Origin: Cylindrotheca closterium
Taxonomy: Eukaryota > Bacillariophyta > Bacillariophyceae > Bacillariales > Bacillariaceae
Direction of reading: 5' to 3'
DNA: 64,000 bases
Assembly (NCBI GenBank): GCA_933822405.4
Contig: CAKOGP040000002.1
Span: 419,851-483,850 of the forward strand
Every line of letters starts with the position of its first letter. The stretch's first letter is position 1. Shown here piece by piece: positions 1 to 9,994 of this stretch. The translations under genes were made by a program, and so were the position numbers. The notes beneath the pieces are model-generated. The model did not search any database. It saw only the letters and a program-made list of their open reading frames with translations, and had not been told where the DNA came from.

Positions 1-2230
1 AAATGTGAGGAAAAAAGAGGAATAAGATTTCTGGGAATTTCCTGGAATGCGTTTAGTGCCTCATGTGCTGAGCGCTGAAAGGAGGTTACGGTGGTTGCGG
101 GTTGTCATCTCTAAGTAATATTCTCTTCACTGTATTTGGTGCGAATCTGACGTGTTATAGGAAACAATTTCATATACATGTATTACATCACTTGAAGAAG
201 TAGAACCTCCCTAAATGTCAAAAAGTGCGATGACGATGTTGAAAAGTGCGATGACGATGTTGTCTTGTGAAGGATAATCGGAAAATGCACGGCACCAAGC
301 AGTACCCAGTACCAGGTACCGTACCTCGTGATAAACAGTTCTGGCACGAAGAGAAGATGTGTAGGCTGAGGATTCAAGGGCGGTCCAAAATCTATTTCTA
401 TCATCACCATGACCACGCACCTTTCCCTCGCATCGGTGATATCGTACAAGTATCTATCGTAGTATTATCGTCCATAGGGGCAACTCATGAGATCATACCT
501 ACCGGTACAGTACATACGGCTGACAAACTAAAGTAAACTTTTTGGGCCATCTAAATTATCACATGTGTTTGTAAGGAACGAAACCTGTATCAACAGAAGT
601 GGTTGCTTCAATTCTCCCAGTTTCATATTTCATTATTTTCCCTAGCAACATGTTCAACGGAAAAGGGTGACGCGATTCATGTTAGGGGTGGCCCGGAATC
701 GATTTCTATCGTCACCATGGCCCCCTTTCCCTCAGATGAGTGATATTGCACCAGTATGTATCGTAGTAATGTCGTCAAAAGGGCCAAATCATAAAACCAT
801 GCCTACAGTAGGTTGACAAACCAAAGTAAACTTTCTTAGGCAATAATTTCGTAAAATATTGGTACTTCTTCTAAGTTATCATATGTTTCTAAAGAATGAA
901 ACCTGTATCAACAGCAGTGCTGCCCTGTTGGCTTCTATTCTCCCAATTTCGGGTGGAATAATTGCCCCAGCCAAATTGGTGGCCATTTTTCGGCATTTAG
1001 ACTTTGAGAGCTTGCCATTGTCGCATGACTGCTTGTCGGGTTGCGGACGAGCGCTTCAGGGATTCTCGCAACTTCTCGATACGTGCTTTGCACACCTGAT
1101 CCAATTCTGCGGCGCTCTTGCTGGTGCAGGCACTACTAGCATCAGACGGCGAGACGCTACGAGAGGAAGCATCCTCCGTTGATTGGAAGATCGGCGCTGG
1201 CTCCAGCAGCGGGTGAAGTGGATTTTCGAAGGCAACAATATTGTTATGAGCGATATCAGGAATAGGTTCGAAAGAAGGCTCGTCTCGAAAAGTGGCTGAA
1301 ACCGACTTGAATGTTGGTGTCACAATCGATGGAGATGCCGAAAAATACCTGGAAGAGTGTGCACTGATTCCATGTGGCATATCGAAGACGCACATGAGAG
1401 TGCTGTCCACCATCGTAGTACTATCTTCTTCTTCTTCGAATGCGGCTGCTACAGTGCTCATCGAGGAATCACTTTCAAGATCTCCTGGTGGTGGATACTC
1501 ATCAGTCATCCTGTGCTCAGGAATGGTGAAAGGCTCGAGGGTGAAACAAGAATTCATGATTTTTAAAGTGATCAAAAGCAAGAAAATAAAAATTGTAGGG
1601 CAGATGCCATGCAAATGTGAGGAAAAAAGAGGAATAAGACTTCTGGGAATTTCCTGGAATGCATTTAGTGCCTCATGTCCTGAGCGTCATCTCTAAGTAA
1701 TATTCGCCTGAAGATTGTGGCCGTATAAAGTGCGAAATCTCAAAATCTGACGTGTTTGAGGAAATTCTTTTTCATATTACATCACTTGAAGAAGTAGAAC
1801 CTCCCTAAATGTCAAAAAGTGCTATGACGATGTTGCCTTGCGAAGGATAATCGGAAAATGCAGGGCACCAAGAAGAGCAGATCCTACAGCACTCGTGATG
1901 GACAGTTCTGGCACGAAGAGAACATGTGTTCAGAAGAAGAGGGTGAGGATTCAAGGGTGGCCCGGAATCGATTTCTATCACCACCATGGCCCCCTTTCCC
2001 TCGGATCAGTGATATCGTACCAGTATCTATTGTAGTATTATCGTCAATACTAGGGGCAAATCATGAAATCATACCTACCGGTACAGTAGTTGACAAACTA
2101 AAGTAAACTGTTTAGGCCATAATTTCGTAAAATATTGGTACTTCTAAATTATTACATGTGTTTCTAAGGAACGAAGCCTATATCAACAGAAGTGGTGGTT
2201 GTCCCCAGCAAAATTGGCGATCATTGAACT
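1..2230. repeat. Tandem array spacers around a small gene family
   Basis: Long spacer segments recur here. Bases 1-90 match 1613-1700 closely, and 190-540 matches about 1785-2106. A partial third copy lies at about 690-860. The block that ends each spacer (about 530-620, 820-915 and 2095-2190) also occurs three times. Two full gene copies (997-1557 and 2237-2743) sit in the array. The window opens inside the spacer next to a presumed further copy to the left. Copies differ by many point changes and small indels, so the duplication is not recent. Confidence 0.8.
997..1557 (-). CDS. Unknown tandem-family protein, copy 1
   Basis: A 186-residue protein I do not recognise. The ATG at 1557 was chosen because the parallel copy at 2743 starts with the same MNS[C/Y]FTLE sequence; the open frame extends further upstream without similarity. 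The N-terminal two thirds are Ser/Thr/Pro-rich and acidic, probably disordered, with conserved blocks FDMPHGISA and FKSVSATF. The C-terminal ~45 residues (from about SAAELDQ to the end) are charged and likely helical, containing the shared KRSSATRQAVMRQ. No signal peptide, membrane segment or catalytic motif is visible. It is about 60-70% identical by eye to the neighbouring copy on the same strand. Conservation of frame despite many substitutions argues that it is a real gene. Function unknown. Confidence 0.65.
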   Translation of the reverse strand: MNSCFTLEPFTIPEHRMTDEYPPPGDLESDSSMSTVAAAFEEEEDSTTMVDSTLMCVFDMPHGISAHSSRYFSASPSIVTPTFKSVSATFRDEPSFEPIPDIAHNNIVAFENPLHPLLEPAPIFQSTEDASSRSVSPSDASSACTSKSAAELDQVCKARIEKLRESLKRSSATRQAVMRQWQALKV

Positions 2231-2236
2231 CGGCTG

Positions 2237-2743
2237 TTAGAATCTGAGAGCTTGCCGTTGTCGCATGACCGCTTGTCTGGTTGCCGACGAGCGCTTCATG
2301 GATTCTCGTAGCTTCTCAATACCTTCTTTGCACAACTGGTCCAATTCTGCGGCGCTTTTGTTGGTGCAGGTACTACTAGCATCAGAAGGCGAGACGCTAC
2401 GATAGGAAGCATCCTCCATTGATTGGAAGATCGGCGCTGGCTCCATCAGTTGGTGAAGAGGATCGAAGGCAGGAGCGATATGGTCAGGTCCGAAAGGCTC
2501 GCCTTGAAAAGTGGCTGAGACCGACTTGAATGATGGTGTCACAAACGATGGAGATGCCGAGGAATGGCTGGAAGTGTTTGCACTGATTCCATGTGGCATA
2601 TCGAAGTCAGACATGAGAGTATCCATGTCTTCTTCCAAAGCAGCAGTGCTCATCGACGAATCGCCTGCGAGATCTGGTGGATACTCATCATTCATTTTGT
2701 GTTCAGGAATGCTGAAAGACTCGAGGGTGAAATAAGAATTCAT
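2237..2743 (-). CDS. Unknown tandem-family protein, copy 2
   Basis: A 168-residue paralogue of the protein at 997-1557. It shares the N-terminus, the FDMPHGISA block, the FKSVSATF block, the SVSPSDASS segment and the helical C-terminus ending QAVMRQRQALRF. It is shorter through several small in-frame deletions in the acidic middle. All length differences are multiples of three, which supports selection on the reading frame. Spacer sequence on both sides is also shared, so it arose by tandem duplication. No recognised domain. Possible roles (regulatory or binding protein with a short helical module) are guesses only. Confidence 0.65.
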   Translation of the reverse strand: MNSYFTLESFSIPEHKMNDEYPPDLAGDSSMSTAALEEDMDTLMSDFDMPHGISANTSSHSSASPSFVTPSFKSVSATFQGEPFGPDHIAPAFDPLHQLMEPAPIFQSMEDASYRSVSPSDASSTCTNKSAAELDQLCKEGIEKLRESMKRSSATRQAVMRQRQALRF

Positions 2744-3406
2744 GATGGTGCAAAGTGATAGAAATCTAGAAAATGTGAATTGTGTCGATAAGGTAGTAAT
2801 AAAGCTGCCAGATTTGTACCAGATTCTGATCACGAAGGGTAGCAGGGTACGATATCGCGATGGGAATGATCGTTTCGCTGCGACAATTCTCGTCGATTAC
2901 GGTTAGTTAAGTCTGATGAAACCTAAAAAGAACTCCCAGAGGGGCTCCCATGTTGAAAACACCACACGTTTTTCTGTCGCTAAATGCGCTTACTTCGCAA
3001 AACGATCCCGGCGAAGTCAGAATTGACGCACTTGAGGAATTGGAATTAGCGGTTGCTAAACTCCTTAAATAGATGTCATTCGGGGACAGTGAAGGATTCG
3101 GTGTTCGCAATCGAAGAAATCGGGTCAAACATGTTCGCTTGACGTGTGAAGAGTGTGAGCACTGGGACCGGTTGATTTTTTGGCCTCCTTCTCAGAGCCA
3201 CTTGGTTGGATGGGCGGGCGTTTGTGCCTCCTTATTTGACCTATCCGAGTTAAGCAGTCGAACGAATGGTCGAAAACCTCCACCTCAGAAATGCACGTCA
3301 CCCGCAATATTTGAAGAATGCCGATCCTCCCGTCTGTTTTCTTTCCTTTTCTGATCACTGTGTCATTCCCCATCACAACCACACCGACATCATCATCATC
3401 ATCATA
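2744..3406. other. Divergent intergenic region
   Basis: Lies between the minus-strand tandem gene and the plus-strand ferrochelatase, so it should hold both promoters. It ends in a run of CAT triplets just before the ferrochelatase ATG. Short open frames here show no recognisable features. Confidence 0.5.
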
Positions 3407-4937
3407 ATGAAGTCCCGTACCCTTGCGCTGTCAATAGGATTCCTTGCGTCACAATGTGACGCATTGACAAGTAATAGAATATCAGCTGTAGATCGGCGGT
3501 CAGAGTTGGGTGCAGCAACATTACTGCCCCTAGCCGAGGTTACCTTTCAACCCGAGGAAGCCAAGGAAAACGACCCAAATGTTGGCGTTCTTTTGCTAAA
3601 TCTAGGTGGACCAGAGAAAACCGATGATGTCGAAGGTATGTCACCAAATGGAAGTGATATACATGTCTTGTGATTGAGATTATGCATGCTAATATGATAA
3701 AATGATAATACTCCTCTGTGCTCTCTATACAGGTTTCCTGTTCAATTTGTTTGCAGATCCCGACATTATTCGGCTGCCAGGGCCATTGACCTTCTTTCAA
3801 AATTCCATCGCCCTGTTTATTTCCAAGCGAAGAGCACCAAAGAGTATCGCGGCATATGAGAGTATTGGAGGTGGTTCGCCGATTCTAAAATACAGTAATG
3901 AGCAAGCAGATTTGGTGAAGCAATCACTCAAGGAACGGTACAATCTGTCCGTGAAGACTTATATTGGTATGCGATACTGGCACCCATTCACCGAGGAAGC
4001 ATTGGCTGAAATACAGAAAGACAAGATTAATGCGTTGGTAATCATCCCGCTGTACCCACAATTTTCCATCTCCACATCAGGGAGTTCCCTGCGAGTTTTG
4101 CAAGAGGAGTTTTCGGCACACGCTGCAAAGTATGGTGACATGATCCATACTGTGGTTCCAAGCTGGTACGATCGGCCAGGCTATGTTAAGGCAGTCAGTG
4201 ATCTGATCCAAACGGAATTAGATGGCTTCACCGAAGAGCAGATTGCGGATGCCAAAAAGAGAACTCCCGACTTGCCAGGAAAGCATATCCTCTTCTCGGC
4301 TCACGGAGTTCCAAAGTCATACATTGATGCGGGAGATCCTTACAAACGTCAAATTGAGGAGTGCGTCAAAAAGATTGGGGACCAGCTGTACAAGACCAAC
4401 TCGGAGGAGGATCTTCAGATTCATTTGAGTTACCAATCCCGAGTAGGACCCATCGAATGGCTCCGGCCATACACGGATGATGTTCTTCCAGAACTTGGTC
4501 AAAAGGGAGTTTCCAACTTGGTGGTTGTTCCAATTAGTTTTGTCAGTGAGCACATCGAGACATTGGAAGAAATTGATTTGGAGTACCGAGAGCTTGCGGA
4601 AGAATCTGGTGTCATCAACTGGCGACGCTGCCCCGCACTGAACACGGACGAAGCCTTTATTGCCGACATGGCAGATATGATCTATGATGCTCTGAATGAA
4701 CCTTTGCAAACCGTGACCGAAGCATGTGTCGCTAACAATGTCGAGGGAGTGGACCTTGTTCCTCTCGATACCATTGATGTATCTACCACTGGTGTTGCCG
4801 GAGTCGGCAAGGGGATTGACGAAGCTTGGTTCAATAAGGAACGAGCCAATGCTAGAGTCGCAATGGCAGGTGTGGCTTTGACAATTGTTCTAGAGCTCGT
4901 CAGCGGCCAACCACTGACACACTACTTGGGTCTGTGA
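3407..4937 (+). CDS. hemH: Ferrochelatase with C-terminal chlorophyll-binding-type motif
   Basis: Ferrochelatase inserts Fe2+ into protoporphyrin IX, the last step of haem synthesis. There are two exons, 3407-3635 and 3733-4937, with a 97-nt GTATGT...ACAG intron. The join restores the LLNLGGPEKTDDVEGFLFNLF family sequence in frame, giving 477 residues. Family hallmarks are visible: LLLNLGGPE, LFSAHGVP, YQSRVGPIEWL and PISFVSEHIETLEEID. The N-terminus (MKSRTLALSIGFLASQ) resembles a signal/transit sequence but lacks the clear Phe of diatom plastid signals. The last ~35 residues (from WFNKERANARVAMAG to GQPLTHYLGL) form one hydrophobic helix with the ERxNxRxAMxG pattern of light-harvesting proteins, as in cyanobacterial and plant FC2-type enzymes. 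That tail suggests a thylakoid-associated isoform. Well supported. Confidence 0.95.
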
Positions 4938-5257
4938 AAGCAGAGCATTGCTAATAGCTGTACATAAAAATAAATTCAAGATGAGAAATATAATAGTTAA
5001 ACCACTTTTCTCTATGGCTGCATTGTTACTAGCTCTATTTTATATAATGTGCGATTGGTTGAAAGCAGTTTTGTTCAAAGGTGTGCTCTTTCAAAGCGAC
5101 TACACTTGCGTTGTAATTTCAAGGATTCATTCTTGTGTTTTCTGTTGATGATGGATAGTCTTCTCATCGAATTGCAGTGTGTGGCATAGCAAATCCATTA
5201 TCAAGTTGCTTGGTTTATTCCTCAAGTTGCAGGAGAAGGTGGTATTGACACAAGGAT
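4938..5257. other. Convergent 3' intergenic region
   Basis: A 320-bp AT-rich stretch between the 3' ends of the convergent ferrochelatase and J-domain genes. It probably holds both 3' UTRs. A 66-codon open frame at 4948-5148 has no similarity I recognise and is not called. Confidence 0.5.
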
Positions 5258-6773
5258 TCATTCTTCGCCTTGTTGTCCGTTGACTGGCTCAGCGTTATCG
5301 GCTTGCTTCTTGAGAGATTCAGCTTCCGTTTGAAGTTGGGTTGCTTTCCTTCTGGTCTGATTTTGCTCTCCTACCAATTGGATTTCACGCCGTCGGAGCG
5401 CAGTCAAGTCATCCTCCGTCAGATACTCGACTTCCATTCCACCTCTGGCTTGGTCTACCTTCTTCTTCAATGAAGCTCGGACCTTTTCCTGTTTCTGCGA
5501 CAAGGTGGAAGTCATTCGGTCCATTTCAAAAGCATTTTTTCGGACACTTTGTTCAATGCCTCGAAGAGCATTCGTGGATGTTAACAGCTGTGATTTTGCT
5601 TCAGAAACTTGCCTTTGGGCTCTCTCCAAAGCACGGCGTGCTTCCATTTCTTCCATTTTGTGTTTGGAAAGGTTCATCTTGGCTTCATCCTGCTTGTTCA
5701 ATAGAGTATTCCATTCTTTATCCGTCGCCTCGTACTCTTTTAGCTTTTCTGAAAATTTCGCTTCTGCCACCTGCAATAATCGAATCTCTTGTTCAATGGT
5801 ATTGCGCATCATGGCTCGTCCTAGAAGTGTTGGATTTTCACTTTCAATGGACAGCCTATTCAAAACATCAGTCGCTTCGTCGCTCGACAGAAAGAAATCT
5901 TTGGATTGCAAGGTAGCAAGTAGTCGTCGTTCTGTGAGTGCATCAAGCTCGTCCTCGATTTCGGTTCCTCGCTTTAGTTGGTCTTGAGCCCTAGAGACGC
6001 GACAAAAAGAGAAATGTTAGCATGTGTCCTCGCTTGATCAGAAAAACCAAACCATGAGGATAATGGACAACTTACTGACTCTGTAGATCTTTCGACTTTT
6101 CTTTCAGATCTACACCATCCATAAATCTACCCACTTCCTGACCTGCCTGAACCGCCTTCTTCCAGGTATCTGAAAGTTCCACGTTTTCATGAGAACTCAC
6201 TTCTTTGGCCACCGCTTGTCCAACGGCCCAAGTGGTCGCCGTGGTTCGTCTTAGAAAAGGGGCAGCAAAGTTATCTACCATATTGGCCATGGCGGGTACC
6301 GCTCGTTCCAGATTTTCATTGGCAAAACGTTGGGCGGATTCGGAAAAGGCTTGGGCCCGGAGTTCACGATCATATCTACGTCGTAATTTATCGTCTCCTA
6401 AGATATTCCAGGCCTGTGCAATCTCATTAAAGTCGAGCTTGTCTGTTATTGTATTATTGGATCCTGCATTTGCAATTTGAGCATCTGGATGAGAGAGCTT
6501 TGCCTTTTTCACATAGCATTTCTTCAATTCCTCTCGGGTGGCAGTGGCTGGAGCTCCTAGAATTTCATACAGCGTCTTTGATTTTGCCTCTTCTTTCAAG
6601 GCTGAATAGGAGCCTTGATTATCCCCATTGTTAATGGGGGAAGCATATCGCAGTGGCAAGTGTGCATTCCTGGTTCTCAGTGTCAGTTCCTTTCCCACAA
6701 AACCAAAACATGCTGAAACAAGCAATGAAGATACGGCTAGAAGGAGCTGATAGCGGGCGACCCTGCTTGACAT
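5258..6773 (-). CDS. J-domain protein with coiled-coil tail, signal-bearing
   Basis: A DnaJ/Hsp40-type co-chaperone predicted to stimulate an Hsp70. There are two exons on the minus strand: 6773-6076, then 5990-5258, separated by an 85-nt GTAAGT...CTAG intron. The exons join in frame to 476 residues. Residues 1-25 are a hydrophobic signal (YQLLLAVSSLLVSACFGF); the Phe after the signal is compatible with diatom plastid import, but this is inference. The J domain spans about residues 66-140, with the essential HPD in LSHPDAQ and the end helix RRRYDREL. After residue ~250 the protein is a long charged coiled coil (E/K/Q/R-rich) to the C-terminus. There is no Gly/Phe or zinc-finger region, so this is a type III J protein. 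It diverges from RPC8. Confidence 0.85.
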
Positions 6774-7277
6774 CTTTAGTCGATGTGTGAGTGGAGGATT
6801 TACGATATGTCAAACGGAGTGGTACCGCTTTCTTTGCTTTGACGCAACAAGTTTTCCGATGATGATTGATGATGATGAGGGAGGTTTGTGGAGTTTTGAC
6901 CTCTCTGGTTGAATTGAAGACTTTTTCGAATGCAAAGATCGGCACCTGATTGGTCAATCGGTTTTTCAAAAATCTGTGGAGTCCTGCGCATTCACTGCGC
7001 AACAGTGTCTTTCACGTCTGTCGCTCCCTCCAACCTCCAATCCATCCATCAAATAAAAACACTGGATGATGCCAACAATAAGCCCAAAGGCCAAAAATTT
7101 GAAACCTACACTTGCAATAAAAAAAAAGAGCTGGGGGAACCAATAGATTGTAACTGGAAATGATACGGTGACCTTGAAGATATTGCCTAAATCAATCGAC
7201 AATATAAACTGGAGAGGGAAGATAGACACAATCTCTACTGGCTGAATACTTCACAAAACATCCACAACGACATCAAC
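6774..7277. other. Bidirectional promoter region
   Basis: A 504-bp region between divergently transcribed J-domain and RPC8 genes. It contains an A-rich tract near 7118 but no clear repeat, RNA gene or supported ORF. Confidence 0.5.
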
Positions 7278-8309
7278 ATGTTTGTGGTGGTGACCTTGGT
7301 GGATACCATTCGGATACCCGCCAACAACTTGAAACTACCAACGATGGTAGCCCTTCACAATGAAATCGACCTTAAATATCCCAATCGAGTCTTGATGGAT
7401 ACCGGATTGGTGATTTCCCGGTACAAGGATATTCTCAAAATCAGCAACGGTCTCTGCGTCCCTGGCGACGGTGGCTGCCATCACGAATGTTTATTTCAAT
7501 TAATTGTCTTTCGGCCATTTGTGGAAGAAGTGTGTACTGGGACTATTGTGAAGAGTACACCGGAAGGAATCCAAGTTAGTTTGGGATTCTTTCAAGATAT
7601 TTTCATTCCAGCCTATTGGATGTTGCGACCAAGCGAATATGACGAAAAGGCTGGACTATGGGTATGGACACCCGACTATGGGGAAGATGCCGAAGATGCC
7701 GACGGCGATGGTGATAATGAAGAAGAAAAGGGGGATGAAAAGATGAGCAATGATAAAGTCAAGGAGGAGGCGTCCATCGATACCACCAAACCCGCTGTGA
7801 AGCAAGAGGATGACACTGCTGATACGGCCAACACCGCAAAGATAAAGTCTGAAGATGACATGATGGAGACAGAGTCGAATCAAGGCAACGACGACGATGA
7901 GAAGGAAGAAGAAAGTGAAGAAGAGGGTGGTCGTTGGGAGATGGACATTGGAGCAGAAATTCGATTCAAGGTCAAGTCCATTCAATTCACACAAGTGACC
8001 AATACTGCCAAAGGAATGCAAGCAACTACTACAACGACGGATCATTCCATCAATATTCCAGTATCCGAACAAGAGGATCCATCCCAAGTTAGTAGACCAC
8101 AGGCACTGCGGAAACGAAGTACTTCTATGGATTTGAGTGAATGTCAAGACATACCTGCGGCCATGCAAATTGTCGCTTCCATTTGTGAAGATGGTCTTGG
8201 ACTTATTAGCTGGTGGACTTCGGGTGGAGACGGCGAAGAAGACGACGAAGGTGACGAAGAGGAGGAGGAGGAGCAAGAAGAGGAAGAAGCTAATGATGAG
8301 GGCGAATAA
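7278..8309 (+). CDS. RPC8: RNA polymerase III subunit RPC8 (RPB7-like)
   Basis: The stalk subunit of RNA polymerase III (yeast Rpc25, human POLR3H), which makes tRNA and 5S rRNA. The 343-residue ORF opens with MFVVVTLVDTIRIP. It keeps the SHS2-like N-terminal domain (about 1-80, ending VFRPFVEEVCTG) and the OB/S1 domain (EGIQVSLGFFQDIFIP, about 95-130). The family C-terminus GLGLISWW is also present. Between OB strands there is a long acidic low-complexity insertion (about residues 135-225, D/E/K-rich), and a second poly-acid tail ends the protein. These make it much longer than the usual ~200 residues. The acidic insertions look lineage-specific. No intron is needed. Confidence 0.93.
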   Translation: MFVVVTLVDTIRIPANNLKLPTMVALHNEIDLKYPNRVLMDTGLVISRYKDILKISNGLCVPGDGGCHHECLFQLIVFRPFVEEVCTGTIVKSTPEGIQVSLGFFQDIFIPAYWMLRPSEYDEKAGLWVWTPDYGEDAEDADGDGDNEEEKGDEKMSNDKVKEEASIDTTKPAVKQEDDTADTANTAKIKSEDDMMETESNQGNDDDEKEEESEEEGGRWEMDIGAEIRFKVKSIQFTQVTNTAKGMQATTTTTDHSINIPVSEQEDPSQVSRPQALRKRSTSMDLSECQDIPAAMQIVASICEDGLGLISWWTSGGDGEEDDEGDEEEEEEQEEEEANDEGE

Positions 8310-8547
8310 TGGAAGTCTACTTTTGTTGCCTACTGTTTTCACTTTTTTTGCTGCCTACCGGTACAGTAGGTTTCGATTCTTCCTCCATGAAGCAATACTG
8401 ATTCATTCGACTCAAAATGGATTTTTTCACGTTGGTTTCAAAATAATCATCTCATCGTCGCAGTATTTTTATTGCCTTGTTGTCATTGCCCATTGGGTAT
8501 TATTTGGACATACTGTATATATAAATACTGCAGCTAGAAAAAGAAGA

Positions 8548-9920
8548 ATGGATCTCTTGGGTGATCTTGGAGCAGAAGCTCAATTGACATCGAGTACGTA
8601 TGACATTTGTGTTGCAATGAAAAGCCATGCTTCCATCCATCCATCCATCGGACCACGACTCACTCACTCCATATACGCACACATCCATCAACAGCGCGAG
8701 CGGAAAATGCAATCTTGAAAGAAAAAGTAAAAATATTGGAAATGAAATGTCGAGCACTATCGGTGGAAAATGAGTCGCTGAAAGTAGAGGTGGAAATTTA
8801 TCGAAAAGAAGCCTCGTTATCTGCTGCTGCAGGTGACGGCAGCGAATCCAAACCAGCGACACTGGTCGTGGAGGAAATGGATCACTTTGTAAAAGCCGGA
8901 AATGGAGTTTATGCACAGAAAAAAGAGATTACGCTCGACAATCTTCATGCTGGAATGAATATATCTTGTTGCGCCTTGTCGAATGATGACACGATTCTTG
9001 CCACGGGTGGTGCCGACAAGACCTTGGCGCTCTGTCAATGGGGTGGGGCGTTTTCCGACAAGAATGTGGTCCAAGAAGCGATTCATCTGACATGTGATGC
9101 ACCTGTTATTTCGGTCAACTTTGCTGGCAAAAAGAGACAGCCATTTGTAGCAGCTGGATGCATGGACGGATCTGTCAAACTGTGGAAATATGACACATAT
9201 GAAGGTTTGACGGCCAAGGAAGTTGGCGAGGGGATGATTCAGCACAAGCGATACGTCCGAAATGTAGCGTGGGCATCCGATGAGAACTTGGTAGCTTCGG
9301 CCTCTGCCGATGGAGTCGTTCAAGTGCACCGAGTCATTTGGGATGGTCTATCAGAGAATGTGATAGTCGAAAAAGTGGAGACACTGAATCTGCAGGGTGC
9401 TGTGGAGGCTCTCTGCTTCCATCGAGAAAAGCTAATCTGTTATCCCAGAGAGTCTCCGTACTTGCTATACTTTGATGTCAAGGAGAATTTTAAGCAGTCT
9501 AAGATCAATCTGAACAAGGGACAGGCTGGTTACACTGCCGGGTTTGACGAACATGTCAGCTTTGCCGTGATGGATATTGCTGCACAAGGAGACTACCTAG
9601 CACTAGCAACCGATACATCAAGAAATATTATTATGGAACTCGAGACTGGCATTCAAGTTCGAAATTTGTATGGACACAAGAATGATGGTTTCTCGCAACC
9701 AAAAATTGCTTGGAGTAAGAATGGACAGTATATTTACGGCAACACACAAGAAGAGGCCATGATCTGTGTTTGGGAGATATCCGGATCTACAATCGTGCAA
9801 AAGCTAGAGAATGGTCACACTCAGGCGATTCGAGACATGTGCTCAAGTCACTTGACAGATACTCTTGTCACAACCTCTTTTGATAAGCAAACAAATCTAT
9901 GGTTTGCAGAGTCGGAATAG
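8548..9920 (+). CDS. WD40-repeat protein with N-terminal coiled coil
   Basis: Two exons: 8548-8593 (MDLLGDLGAEAQLTS) and 8695-9920, joined across a 101-nt GTACGT...ACAG intron in frame to 423 residues. Residues ~16-60 form a heptad-type coiled coil (AENAILKEKVKILEMKC...). The remainder carries at least five WD-type repeats, for example ALSNDDTILATGGADKT, CMDGSVKLWKYD, SASADGVVQVHR, EEAMICVWEI and TTSFDKQTNLWF. Such propellers are interaction scaffolds. The substrate or complex is not identifiable here. A TATA-like stretch (TACTGTATATATAAAT, 8513-8528) lies about 20 bp upstream of the ATG, so the real start could be further in if transcription begins there. Confidence 0.85.
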
Positions 9921-9994
9921 AACTACTATAGACAATTTAGCGACGGTATTTGACAAGTCCAATAGAATTCATTGTACTCAAGATATCTGCTATA

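Noticed and set aside
7656..8342. 228-codon minus ORF opposite RPC8
   Set aside because: Reverse of the poly-acidic insert gives Phe/Leu/Ser runs; no independent evidence.
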